64,000 nt of DNA from Enterobacter sp. Bisph1 (GTDB lineage Bacteria > Pseudomonadota > Gammaproteobacteria > Enterobacterales > Enterobacteriaceae), in NCBI RefSeq assembly GCF_000814905.1, contig NZ_JXAG01000034.1:124001-188000 (forward strand), read 5' to 3'. A program made the position numbers and the translations under genes. This document shows positions 48,316 to 56,997 of this stretch, piece by piece. Position 1 is the first letter of the stretch. Each line of letters starts with the position of its first letter. The notes beneath the pieces are model-generated. The model saw only the letters and a program-made list of their open reading frames with translations, did not search any database and was not told where the DNA came from.

Positions 48316-48630
48316 ACTTCTTCCTCCCTTGTCAGCCGGTTGTAGAATCAAAGTATGGTCGCTTTTCAGACAAAATGATGCATCAGGTTAATATTTTATT
48401 TCAGTTCGCGATCCGTCACATTTCTTTAGAATCAAGCCAGGTAAGTCATCCATCCTGTTTTGCAGTTTTCTGCGCTTCGGCAACTCATAACCCCTGCAAA
48501 TGAATCCTCTTAACCATCGCCCATCTTGCCGTTCAACCTACGCGAGCCGTTATCCTTTAATTAGCCTGCGCAACGCTGGCGTCTGGTGTATTGTTTTTCA
48601 ACTACGACATAGCAAATGGATAACGGCAAT
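48316..48630. other. Intergenic region bssR/GST
   Basis: About 315 bases holding the divergent promoters of bssR and the GST gene. A plus-strand frame beginning at 48500 overlaps the GST in another phase and has no family likeness. Nothing else seen. Confidence 0.5.
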
Positions 48631-49254
48631 ATGCTCAAAATTCTTGGTAAAACGACGTCAATCAATGTGCGCAAAGTTCTCTGGACCTGCGAAGAGATCG
48701 GGGTGGATTATTTGCAGGAGGATTACGGCAGCGGCTTTGCATCGACTCATACAGACGCTTTTCGCGCCCTCAATCCCAACGCGATGGTACCGGTGCTGAT
48801 TGACGACGATTTTGTCCTCTGGGAGTCAAACGCTATTTGCCGCTACCTGGCGCGTAAAGCCGGGCGCGCGGATCTGCTACCCACCGAGCCGCAAGCGTGC
48901 GCCAATGTAGAACACTGGATGGACTGGCAAGCCTCCGAGTTTAATAACGCCTGGCGCTATGTGTTTCCGGCGCTGGCGCGTAAAAATCCCGATTTTAACG
49001 ATCCGTATGCCATTGCGACAGGGATTAAAGAGTGGAACCACTGCATCGGCATTGTCGAACAACAGCTACAACGCACCGGGGCTTATGTTGTGGGCGAGAC
49101 TTTTACGCTGGCGGATGTGGTGCTGGGGCTGTCGGTCAACCGCTGGAAAATGACCCCTTTTGAGCATCCGCAGGTTCCGGCCATCGAAGCCTGGTTTGCC
49201 CGGTTAAACCAGCGTCCGCCGTTTTTAAAACACGGCAATAATGGCATGTTGTGA
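48631..49254 (+). CDS. Glutathione S-transferase family protein
   Basis: A 207-residue GST, distinct from GstB. The ATG at 48631 gives MLKILGKTTSINVRKVLWTC; an ATG five codons earlier (48616) is possible, and neither has a good ribosome site. The N-terminal domain has LNPNAMVPVL and LWESNAICRYLA; the helical domain has HWMDWQASEFNNAW and FTLADVVLGLSVNRW. Not present at this place in K-12. The substrate is unknown. Confidence 0.85.
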   Translation: MLKILGKTTSINVRKVLWTCEEIGVDYLQEDYGSGFASTHTDAFRALNPNAMVPVLIDDDFVLWESNAICRYLARKAGRADLLPTEPQACANVEHWMDWQASEFNNAWRYVFPALARKNPDFNDPYAIATGIKEWNHCIGIVEQQLQRTGAYVVGETFTLADVVLGLSVNRWKMTPFEHPQVPAIEAWFARLNQRPPFLKHGNNGML

Positions 49255-49459
49255 GAGTAAGAAATGCGCGCAGCAGAGGGAGTCGCCCCGTTGGTACAGG
49301 CATGATGAGCGAACATTTTATGCCATCGCTAAAACCAGGGGCTATGCCGTTGATAAAGCGAGGCGCATAGTAGTCTCATACTGCGCGCAGGGGTAAATCA
49401 TGGCTAATTGAGGCTAACACTCTGCCGCCCCTCATTGTGTCGCTTAACAGGAAGCGGGC

Positions 49460-49717
49460 ATGAATACCTATATATTTTACTCCAGCGATATTGCCGTAAA
49501 TGTATACGACAAAAAAAGCTTAACGCCGGGACAAGTGCAACAGCTTAAAGCCGAGGGGTTTCGCAAATTACCCTTTGCCACCGAGGCGCAGGATGAAGCA
49601 CAGGCCACGGATATGATGCTGGCGCATTTTAAAGAGAATACCGCGGCCCTGGCAGAATACGCCAAAGACTGGAGCTTTTCGGCGGCGATTTTTGTCATGA
49701 TTTATGCGTTGATATAG
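49460..49717 (+). CDS. Small hypothetical protein with C-terminal membrane helix
   Basis: 85 residues with a good ribosome site (AGGAAGCGGGC before the ATG). The first 65 residues are soluble (IFYSSDIAVNVYDKKSLTPG, then TEAQDEAQATDMMLAHFKEN), and the end SAAIFVMIYALI is a short hydrophobic helix. It converges on the IroE-like gene with 9 bases between stops. Not recognised; likely real from its ribosome site and composition. Confidence 0.6.
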   Translation: MNTYIFYSSDIAVNVYDKKSLTPGQVQQLKAEGFRKLPFATEAQDEAQATDMMLAHFKENTAALAEYAKDWSFSAAIFVMIYALI

Positions 49718-49726
49718 ACCACACAC

Positions 49727-50695
49727 TTACTCTGAAGCAGAAAGCGGCTCGCTGGCAGTATGCAGCAGCGCTGAGTGCATAGACGCGTCAAACATTGCGC
49801 CGTGCGCAAGGCCGGAATAGAGCAGATAATGAGCTGCTATTCCCCTGCTTTGCAGCCGGGCAACGGTCTGCCTTATCGCTTCTATCCCGCCGGAAGTGGC
49901 ATTTTCATCACGGTCTTTTCTGTCCGCATCGCCCTCCATAAACCACAGTGATTTCTGCTGGCTCTGCCGGGATGAGGTCTCCGTAAGGGCATGCAGCAAC
50001 GCATCGTTATCACCAGAAAGAGAGGGAACCGCTGAGTAGTAAACCTGAAAGAAATCCGACGCCAGATAGCTTTCCAGCACGAACAATCCCCCGTATGAAT
50101 GCCCCCACAATGCCCGTTTTTGTGCATCGACAGGCAGCCCTTTTTCCACCTGCGGAGCGATGGTTTTCTCCAGTAACTCGCGGAAAATGGCGCTCCCCCC
50201 GCCGACGCGTCCATGCATATTGCGCGGCTTTCCCTGCACCGCCGGCGTGTAATCCCAGGCTCTGCCAGCAAGATCAAACGGGAGTTGCGTTTGATAACCA
50301 ATCATCACCAATACCGGCGCGTTACCTGCGGAAAGCTTTTTCAGCGCGGAGTCCGATATCTTATCCATCACGGCGTTGCCATCAAGCAGATAGAGCACAG
50401 GATAACCGGCAGCTGGCGGTGTTTTATTCGGTATAGCTGTCCACACTTTGTAGTGGCGCTGGTCATCTACGGAATCAAAGGTATTGACGGTGAAGTGATA
50501 AAACGCGGAGCCTTTGTCGGCGATATTCGGCCCCAGCGGTGTCATATCCGGCCGGGCATAACTGTTTCCCGCACATAACAGCAGCAAAGCCGCCAGATAA
50601 CGGAAGATGCCGTTACACAACGAGCACAGCAGCAGCGCGCCACCGGCGTTGAAGCGTGATAACAGGGAGCGGGGTTGAATAAAAAAAGTGACCAT
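49727..50695 (-). CDS. IroE-like periplasmic siderophore esterase
   Basis: A 322-residue alpha/beta hydrolase closely like IroE. After a signal sequence (FRYLAALLLLCAGNSYA) the mature part begins RPDMTPLGPNIADKGSAFYH and HYKVWTAIPN, as in IroE. The nucleophile is the Ser of WGHSYGGLFVLES; the catalytic His is in SGLAHGAMFDAS. IroE cuts cyclic enterobactin and glucosylated forms to linear products in the periplasm. The N-terminus is longer than usual, with a second hydrophobic stretch (GGALLLCSLC), so a later start (for example a TTG about 27 codons in) is possible. No iroBCDN genes are nearby. A Fur-like site lies 44 bases upstream. Confidence 0.82.
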   Translation of the reverse strand: MVTFFIQPRSLLSRFNAGGALLLCSLCNGIFRYLAALLLLCAGNSYARPDMTPLGPNIADKGSAFYHFTVNTFDSVDDQRHYKVWTAIPNKTPPAAGYPVLYLLDGNAVMDKISDSALKKLSAGNAPVLVMIGYQTQLPFDLAGRAWDYTPAVQGKPRNMHGRVGGGSAIFRELLEKTIAPQVEKGLPVDAQKRALWGHSYGGLFVLESYLASDFFQVYYSAVPSLSGDNDALLHALTETSSRQSQQKSLWFMEGDADRKDRDENATSGGIEAIRQTVARLQSRGIAAHYLLYSGLAHGAMFDASMHSALLHTASEPLSASE

Positions 50696-51044
50696 CCATC
50701 ATGTCCAGAGAGAGTTATCCAATGGCAACAAAGTTAATGCGAATTATTATTAATTGCAACTACGCGCCAAAGACGACGAAGGAGCCTGCATAAGACCGCT
50801 TATATATGATCAGATATATAACAATATTCAAGAGCCACTATTTCTATCATCCTGATTTAACTGTATTTTAAGACGCATGCAGTACTATAGTTGAACTACA
50901 ACGCCTTTACGCATCCTTGGTTTTAAGTACTTAGGGGTAAAATCCACCCTACGACTACAAAAGATAACGATACTTAAGCCCTCGTTTTCATGACATAGCT
51001 GTGTTGTAATTCTATATAATTTATAACAGATAAGGATTTTCTCT
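50696..51044. other. Divergent intergenic region, IroE-like / RipA-like genes
   Basis: About 350 AT-rich bases marking the edge of the second accessory segment. It holds a Fur-like site (50739-50757) near the esterase gene and the promoter of the membrane-protein gene (a TATAAT-like element at about 51014). No gene seen. Confidence 0.5.
50739..50757 (-). promoter_or_regulatory. Fur-like box before the IroE-like gene
   Basis: On the minus strand GCAATT-AATAAT-A-ATTCGC, compared with the Fur box GATAAT-GATAAT-C-ATTATC: about 12 of 19 bases agree. It lies 44 bases before the esterase start. The sequence is AT-rich, which raises the chance of a false match. Confidence 0.4.
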
Positions 51045-51725
51045 ATGAGACTCATTATAAATGAAAAAAATAATTCGTCCCACGATGATCATTTCCAAAA
51101 AAATATTGAATATTTTGCGACTATCTTAGGTAATGAAGTATATAAACAGTCTACTCCGACAGAGAGACAATTAACTCTATTGAATGAAGCCTATAAACAG
51201 GCGCTGGATACAAGAAAATTTGAGATTGAATTATACTGGAAAAGAGCCTCCTTTATTTGGCCTGTTAATGGTGCGTTACTTGTTCTTATTGGCATATTTG
51301 CAAAGCTATTTTATGATGCGCCACCGGACAAGCGGACAGAGTTTTTATTAGCAATTTCGGTAATTTCATTATTAGGATATCTGGTATCGATGATTAGTAG
51401 CGGGTTATCTCAAAGTGGGAAATACTGGCAAGAGAATTGGGAATATCATTTAGATATGCTTGAACCTTTCTTTTGTGGACATCTTTTCAAGACTCACATA
51501 TCACGTCGTCCTAAACCCTACTCAATTTCTGAATTACAAGATACGATTAATCTAATAATGCTATTATTATGGATTTTAATTTTTGTTGTTTCGATCTCAA
51601 AAATCTCATTAACTACTTGGGAACTACTGATAATTATTGTATCGGCTATTGTATTAATTTTCTACAAATTAATACATAATCCTTTCAGAAAGAAAAAATG
51701 GACTATAAACCAGAAAAAGATATAG
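51045..51725 (+). CDS. RipA-family-like membrane protein
   Basis: A 226-residue protein, AT-rich, with AAGGA 8 bases before the ATG. Four membrane segments: FIWPVNGALLVLIGIFAKLF, LLAISVISLLGYLVSMISSG, LIMLLLWILIFVVSISKI and WELLIIIVSAIVLIFYKLI. The motif ALDTRKFEIELYWKRASFIW and the WQENWEYHLDMLEPFFCG block recall RipA-type octameric membrane proteins (first known from Francisella), which are scattered in accessory regions of many bacteria. The function in enterobacteria is unknown. The family call is from memory. Confidence 0.6.
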   Translation: MRLIINEKNNSSHDDHFQKNIEYFATILGNEVYKQSTPTERQLTLLNEAYKQALDTRKFEIELYWKRASFIWPVNGALLVLIGIFAKLFYDAPPDKRTEFLLAISVISLLGYLVSMISSGLSQSGKYWQENWEYHLDMLEPFFCGHLFKTHISRRPKPYSISELQDTINLIMLLLWILIFVVSISKISLTTWELLIIIVSAIVLIFYKLIHNPFRKKKWTINQKKI

Positions 51726-51780
51726 TTAACTCCCCTATAACGTTTAGTCTATAGGGGGCTAATAATTGATTGAAAATTAA

Positions 51781-52296
51781 TTATTTGACTACTTGAAGTA
51801 TTTCTTTTAAGAAATCATGGAAACTATAAAAAGAACCAAATATGTTTTCTGTCCCTACATTATCTCTAATTTGGTACACATTTTTATCGAGATCATATGT
51901 GAAAAAAGAAATACTATCCTGACCAATAACCAGTCGTTCAGATAAATCAGAATTAACATAGATATCGTTATTCCTAAAGTTATCATTGTAAAGAAAAATG
52001 TTATTAATAGGTAAGGCATCCTCTTCAAGTTGAACAGCAAAGCTATAAAGCATTACCCCATCAAACTCAAATCCATCCATTTTTTTTATAAAATTAAGAT
52101 ACTCGGGTTGATTTTTTAAGAAAAGTACAATGTCATTATTTATACTCTTAAGTGTAAGTGGTAACTCTGTTTTTGAAGAATTAACTTTAAACATTGAATC
52201 CAAAAAATCAGTGCTTACCGGTGGGTTTATCCTGTACCCACAATCCTCCATGAGTGTAGTCAGTTCATCCAACATCATTTCAATATCTGTTTCCAT
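51781..52296 (-). CDS. Immunity protein (SMI1/KNR4, YrhA-like) for the adjacent toxin
   Basis: A 171-residue acidic protein whose gene starts 10 bases after the HNH toxin gene; its ribosome site GAGGG is 7 bases before the ATG. Features such as FIKKMDGFEFDGVMLYSFAV, DLSERLVIGQDSISFFTYDL and a C-terminal SFHDFLKEIL follow the SMI1/KNR4 (YrhA-type) fold, a common immunity family in polymorphic-toxin loci. It should bind and block the upstream nuclease; pairing is inferred from order and family. Confidence 0.75.
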   Translation of the reverse strand: METDIEMMLDELTTLMEDCGYRINPPVSTDFLDSMFKVNSSKTELPLTLKSINNDIVLFLKNQPEYLNFIKKMDGFEFDGVMLYSFAVQLEEDALPINNIFLYNDNFRNNDIYVNSDLSERLVIGQDSISFFTYDLDKNVYQIRDNVGTENIFGSFYSFHDFLKEILQVVK

Positions 52297-52306
52297 TATA
52301 TAACCC

Positions 52307-53449
52307 TCACTTTGGATAAATTGAACCTTGAGGTTTAACCCACGGAACTATTTTGCTTTCACCAGTCATCATGTCTCTTGTCATATTAAATTGATAGTTC
52401 GTCAATGCTTGATGATATGGATCATTTTTCATTAGTATTAAGTTATCGAACGCGTTTGTACCACTATCGTCTAATGGTAGCTTATGATGTACTTGCCAGC
52501 CTTCAGGATTTCTACCAATACTCATCCGTTCAAGCATTTCGGGAGAGAATTTATTCATTGCTTCTGGTGAATTAGACAGATCTTTTAGGAAAGATTTTCT
52601 TACAGTACTATTGAATTCCTTTCTTAATATTGCAGTCTCTTCTGCCGTCCTTTTAACGTAGTTAATCTGTGTTACTTCAACATTTTGTAGTAATACAGAA
52701 TCTCCACGTACTTTTCCTACAAATTTAGTTATATCCTGGACTTCACCAAGTTCTATAGGGCGCTTCGCTAACAGAATTGAAGCCGCCGCAATAGCTGTAC
52801 CTGCCGTTTGTTCATTCAGTACCTGGTCATATCCTTTAACAGCATCTCCACCTAACTGTTCCGCTGTTTTCCTGAAGCCCTCAACGTTACCATTGTATAC
52901 ACCACCTGCAGCCAGTAAACGGCCTGCTGCTTTGCTGTTAATCTTCTGGTACTTCTGATTAGACGCGGGAGCTGTGATCCCACCAGAGAACGGTAAAGCA
53001 AATGACGTCGGACGTGGCTTTCCATTTCGATAATACCGACAGCCTAATGAGTTTCGGTATTCTTTGAGGATATTTTCAACGCCTCCGCTCTTAAAAAGCC
53101 AGTGGTGCTTACAAAGAAGTTCGCCTTTATCATCTATGTAGAATAACTCCCCAGGAGACCCGGAACTCCTGAGCATTACAACATCACCTCTGAAAACAAG
53201 ATACCTTACACGGTTCTCAGTATTAATACCTCTGTTATGATGATGTTGATAAGCATAGTTACGGGAATGCCACGATCGAGGTCTTAGCCCCTCAACATAA
53301 TAATGATCGCGATAGTGGTCATCGAACTCAAATTCCTGCTGAATGTAATCCCATGTAACAGAGGGTCGTGCAATCAACTCATACTTTTCGGGCTCAAGGT
53401 TATCCCTTGAAAGATAAAACAGGTGGAATCCGGGAAGGCTGAAGCTCAT
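52307..53449 (-). CDS. Polymorphic toxin with C-terminal HNH nuclease
   Basis: A 380-residue protein. The ATG at 53449 has AAGGA 8 bases before it; a TTG two codons earlier is less likely. The C-terminal ~65 residues carry an HNH/colicin-type nuclease motif: GWQVHHKLPLDDSGTNAFDN (His323, His324, Asn338) and NDPYHQALTNYQ (His348). Before it is a pretoxin-like region (AAASILLAKRPIELGEVQDI, GKVRGDSVLLQNVEV) like that in Rhs-type toxins. The N-terminal ~160 residues (FSLPGFHLFYLSRDNLEPEK ...) are aromatic and His-rich, with no signal peptide; I do not recognise the domain. No VgrG, Hcp, PAAR or two-partner transporter gene is in the window, so the delivery route is unknown. Confidence 0.8.
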   Translation of the reverse strand: MSFSLPGFHLFYLSRDNLEPEKYELIARPSVTWDYIQQEFEFDDHYRDHYYVEGLRPRSWHSRNYAYQHHHNRGINTENRVRYLVFRGDVVMLRSSGSPGELFYIDDKGELLCKHHWLFKSGGVENILKEYRNSLGCRYYRNGKPRPTSFALPFSGGITAPASNQKYQKINSKAAGRLLAAGGVYNGNVEGFRKTAEQLGGDAVKGYDQVLNEQTAGTAIAAASILLAKRPIELGEVQDITKFVGKVRGDSVLLQNVEVTQINYVKRTAEETAILRKEFNSTVRKSFLKDLSNSPEAMNKFSPEMLERMSIGRNPEGWQVHHKLPLDDSGTNAFDNLILMKNDPYHQALTNYQFNMTRDMMTGESKIVPWVKPQGSIYPK

Positions 53450-53750
53450 GATCAAATCCTTTGATATCGCTGTTTGTCCAATTTTTATCCACAGTGCACA
53501 TTGTGGAAGAGACTGATTTTTGAGTTTTATGCATTTTTTCGGGCAACGTTATGATACTCAAGCACTAGTTGATTATCACCCCTGTACGTAGTGAAAACTT
53601 GACTTGTACCCCGGTCTTAACATCATCGACCTTTCGTTCTGATTAACCCGGCTCTTTTCCCGCTTCTCCCGCTTAATTACCCTATAAATCCAGGCGATAG
53701 CCCTGTACAATCCCTGCCCTAAGATCCTATAACTGATTACTTTTTGAACT
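53450..53750. other. Divergent intergenic region toxin/rimO, with palindrome
   Basis: About 300 bases between the toxin (leftward) and rimO (rightward). An imperfect palindrome CCACAGTGCACATTGTGG at 53489-53506 lies 40 bases before the toxin ATG and might be a regulator site. The part next to rimO is GC-richer and resembles core DNA, so the accessory segment probably ends between about 53.5 and 53.7 kb. No gene seen. Confidence 0.45.
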
Positions 53751-55076
53751 ATGAGCAATGTGAACCTGCAGCCGAAAATCGGCTTTGTCTCTCTCGGCTG
53801 CCCAAAAAACCTGGTGGATTCCGAACGTATCCTTACCGAGCTGCGCACCGAGGGCTATGATGTGGTGCCAAGCTATGACAATGCCGATATGGTTATCGTC
53901 AATACCTGTGGCTTTATCGACAGCGCGGTGCAAGAGTCGCTGGAAGCCATCGGCGAAGCGCTGAATGAAAACGGCAAAGTGATCGTGACCGGTTGCCTGG
54001 GCGCGAAAGAAGACCAAATCCGTGAAGTGCATCCGAAGGTGCTGGAAATCACCGGGCCGCACAGCTACGAGCAGGTGCTGGAACACGTGCACCACTACGT
54101 GCCGAAACCGAAGCACAACCCGTTCCTGAGCCTGGTGCCGGAACAGGGTGTCAAACTGACGCCGCGTCACTATGCCTACCTGAAAATTTCCGAAGGCTGC
54201 AACCATCGCTGCACCTTCTGTATTATCCCGTCGATGCGCGGCGATCTGGTGAGCCGCCCGATTGGCGAAGTGCTAGCGGAAGCCAAACGTCTGGCGGATG
54301 CGGGCGTTAAAGAGCTGCTGGTTATCTCGCAGGATACTTCCGCATACGGCGTTGATGTGAAACACCGTATGGGCTTTCACAATGGCGAACCGGTGAAAAC
54401 CAGCATGGTCGGCCTGTGCGAGCAGCTGGCGAAACTCGGCATCTGGACGCGTCTGCACTACGTTTACCCTTATCCGCACGTGGACGATGTAATTCCGCTG
54501 ATGGCGGAAGGCAAAATTCTGCCCTACCTCGATATCCCGCTGCAGCACGCCAGCCCGCGCATTCTCAAGCTGATGAAGCGCCCGGGCGCCGTTGACCGCC
54601 AGCTGGCACGCATTAAACAGTGGCGTGAAATTTGCCCGGAACTGACGCTGCGCTCCACCTTTATTGTCGGCTTCCCTGGCGAAACGGAAGAAGACTTCCA
54701 GATGCTGCTCGACTTCCTCAAAGAAGCGCGTCTCGATCGCGTCGGCTGCTTTAAATACAGCCCGGTAGAAGGCGCCACCGCTAACGAACTGGCGGATCAG
54801 GTGCCGGAAGAGATTAAAGAGGAGCGCTGGAACCGCTTTATGCAGCTCCAGCAGCAGATCTCCGCTGAACGTCTGCAGGAAAAAATTGGCCGCGAAATTT
54901 TGGTCATCATTGATGAAGTGGACGAAGAAGGGGCGATTGGCCGCAGCATGGCGGACGCACCAGAGATCGACGGCGCGGTGTACCTGAACGGCGAAACCCA
55001 GGTTAAGCCAGGCGATATCATCCGCGTGAAAGTGGAAAACGCCGACGAATACGATCTGTGGGGCTCTCGCGTCTAA
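53751..55076 (+). CDS. rimO: RimO, ribosomal protein S12 methylthiotransferase
   Basis: A 441-residue radical-SAM methylthiotransferase that modifies Asp88 of ribosomal protein S12. The N-terminal UPF0004 domain has the auxiliary-cluster ligands Cys17, Cys53 and Cys82; the radical-SAM cluster is Cys150-x3-Cys154-x2-Cys157 (CNHRCTFC); a C-terminal TRAM domain ends the protein. Same length as K-12 RimO (YliG). The accessory segment lies between this gene and the GST/bssR side. Confidence 0.97.
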   Translation: MSNVNLQPKIGFVSLGCPKNLVDSERILTELRTEGYDVVPSYDNADMVIVNTCGFIDSAVQESLEAIGEALNENGKVIVTGCLGAKEDQIREVHPKVLEITGPHSYEQVLEHVHHYVPKPKHNPFLSLVPEQGVKLTPRHYAYLKISEGCNHRCTFCIIPSMRGDLVSRPIGEVLAEAKRLADAGVKELLVISQDTSAYGVDVKHRMGFHNGEPVKTSMVGLCEQLAKLGIWTRLHYVYPYPHVDDVIPLMAEGKILPYLDIPLQHASPRILKLMKRPGAVDRQLARIKQWREICPELTLRSTFIVGFPGETEEDFQMLLDFLKEARLDRVGCFKYSPVEGATANELADQVPEEIKEERWNRFMQLQQQISAERLQEKIGREILVIIDEVDEEGAIGRSMADAPEIDGAVYLNGETQVKPGDIIRVKVENADEYDLWGSRV

Positions 55077-55084
55077 GCCCTTTT

Positions 55085-55108
55085 CCTCTCCCCGCCTGCG
55101 GGGAGAGG
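55085..55108. terminator. Strong hairpin between rimO and gsiD
   Basis: CCTCTCCCCGC pairs with GCGGGGAGAGG, eleven complementary bases per side with a tight loop. It lies 8 bases after rimO and 7 before the convergent gsiD stop. Confidence 0.65.
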
Positions 55109-55115
55109 AGTGTTT

Positions 55116-56027
55116 CTAGCCTTTGATTTTCGGGTCCAGCGCGTCGCGCAACCCATCCCCCAGCAGGTTAAATGCCAGCACCGTCAGAAAAATCGCCAGT
55201 GAAGGGAACAGCGCCACATGGGGCGCAATCACCATATCCGCGCGCGCTTCGTTAAGCATCGCCCCCCACTCCGGCGTCGGCGGCTGTGCACCCATGCCCA
55301 AAAACGACAGGCTGGCGGCGGAGATAATCGACGTGCCAATACGCATGGTGAAATAGACCACAATCGACGAAACCGTGCCCGGCAGAATATGGTGGAACAG
55401 AATCACCATATCGCTGGCACCAATGCTGCGCGCCGATTCGATAAAGGTTTGTTGCTTAAGCACCAGCGTGTTACCGCGTACCAGACGGGCAAATGCCGGC
55501 ACCGAGAAGACAGCCACTGCGACAATCACGTTGGTCATGCCACTGCCCATCACCGCCACTACCGCAATGGCGAGCAGAATGCCGGGAAAGGCGAACAGCA
55601 CATCGCAGATACGCATAATAATGCGATCCCACCAGCCTTCGTAATAACCCGCCAGCAAACCCAATAGCGTGCCGATGACCGCGCCAATCAGCACCGAAAA
55701 GAGGCCGGCGGCGAGGGAGATTTGCGCCCCTACCAGCACGCGGCTTAAGATATCGCGCCCCAGCGAATCAACGCCGAACCAGTGCACCAGCGACGGCCCT
55801 TCATTCAGGCGATCGTAATCGAAATAGTTTTCCGCATCGAACGGCGCTATCCATGGGGCGATAATCGCCAGCACGAGCAGGAGTACAACAAACAGTCCGG
55901 CCCCCATCGCCACCGGCTGGCGGCAAAAACGTCGCCAGAATTCATGCCACGGCGTGCGCACATGCCCCGGTTTTACTGCGGGCATGGCGTTTAAAATCGC
56001 CTGTCGACGCCAGTTGAATAATCGCAT
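55116..56027 (-). CDS. gsiD: GsiD, glutathione ABC importer permease
   Basis: A 303-residue permease of the DppC/OppC family, as long as K-12 GsiD. The N-terminus has a cytoplasmic helix and [20 protein letters not shown]; the docking loop is [20 protein letters not shown]. Last gene of iaaA-gsiABCD; it starts 2 bases after gsiC. K-12 has yliE and yliF between gsiD and rimO; they are absent here. Confidence 0.96.
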   Translation of the reverse strand: MRLFNWRRQAILNAMPAVKPGHVRTPWHEFWRRFCRQPVAMGAGLFVVLLLVLAIIAPWIAPFDAENYFDYDRLNEGPSLVHWFGVDSLGRDILSRVLVGAQISLAAGLFSVLIGAVIGTLLGLLAGYYEGWWDRIIMRICDVLFAFPGILLAIAVVAVMGSGMTNVIVAVAVFSVPAFARLVRGNTLVLKQQTFIESARSIGASDMVILFHHILPGTVSSIVVYFTMRIGTSIISAASLSFLGMGAQPPTPEWGAMLNEARADMVIAPHVALFPSLAIFLTVLAFNLLGDGLRDALDPKIKG

Positions 56028-56029
56028 CC

Positions 56030-56950
56030 TTACTTATACCTGATAGCGGGATTGAGGGCGGCGTAGAGCACATCCACCGCAAGATTGATAAGAATAAACT
56101 CCAGCGAAAAAAGCAGCACTTCGGCCTGAATCACCGGATAGTCGCGCATCTCCACCGAATCCACCAGCAAACGGCCCAGCCCAGGCCAGTTAAAGACTTT
56201 CTCCACCACAATTGAGCCGCCGAGCAGAAAGCCAAATTGCAGCCCCATCATGGTAACAACGGGGATCAACGCATTGCGCAGGCCATGTTTGAGGATCACC
56301 CACTTTTCGCTCACCCCTTTGGCGCGCGCGGTACGCATATAATCCTCATTGAGCACCTCAACAAACGAGGCGCGGGTGAAGCGCGCCATTACCGCCGCCC
56401 CTGCCGCACCGAGGGTTAATGAGGGTAAAATATAGTGCAGCCAGCCGTCAGCGCCGACGGTGGGAAGCCAGCCGAGTTCAACGGAGAAAATCTGCATCAG
56501 CAGCATGCCCAGCGCAAAAGCCGGAAACGAAATGCCCGTCACCGCCAGCGCCATACTCAGATGATCCGGCCAGCGGTTGCGCCAGACGGCGGCGGCGATC
56601 CCCGCCCCGAGGCCAAACAGCATCGCCCAACACATACTGGTAAGCGTCAGCAGCAACGTCGGCAGAAAGCGGCTACCGATTTCGTCCATTACCGGGCGGC
56701 GCGAGGCCATGGAAATACCAAAATCGCCCTGTAAGACGCTGGTGATATAGTGCCAGAACTGCACCCACAACGGCTGATCCAGCCCCAGCTGTCGGCGCAC
56801 CAGTTCTATCACCTGCGCATCGGCTTCCGGTCCGGCAATCAAACGCGCCGGATCGCCGGGGAGCAGATGAACAAACAGAAACACCAGCACCGCCACGATC
56901 AGTAGCGTCGGGATGAGCCCCAGCAAGCGTTTAATAATATACGTGTGCAT
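56030..56950 (-). CDS. gsiC: GsiC, glutathione ABC importer permease
   Basis: A 306-residue permease of the DppB/OppB family. The start at 56950 ([20 protein letters not shown]) gives the K-12 length. [20 protein letters not shown] is the conserved first periplasmic loop and [20 protein letters not shown] the docking loop. It pairs with GsiD. Confidence 0.96.
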   Translation of the reverse strand: MHTYIIKRLLGLIPTLLIVAVLVFLFVHLLPGDPARLIAGPEADAQVIELVRRQLGLDQPLWVQFWHYITSVLQGDFGISMASRRPVMDEIGSRFLPTLLLTLTSMCWAMLFGLGAGIAAAVWRNRWPDHLSMALAVTGISFPAFALGMLLMQIFSVELGWLPTVGADGWLHYILPSLTLGAAGAAVMARFTRASFVEVLNEDYMRTARAKGVSEKWVILKHGLRNALIPVVTMMGLQFGFLLGGSIVVEKVFNWPGLGRLLVDSVEMRDYPVIQAEVLLFSLEFILINLAVDVLYAALNPAIRYK

Positions 56951-56997
56951 TATGTTTTCCCTCACGCCCCTTGTGCCACGCAGCGAGCGTGAGTCCG

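Noticed and set aside
48500-48799. 99-codon frame overlapping the GST gene
   Set aside because: It shares DNA with the GST in another phase and shows no family pattern.
53576-53848. 90-codon minus-strand frame in front of rimO
   Set aside because: It begins inside rimO antisense and is basic and repetitive without a ribosome site.
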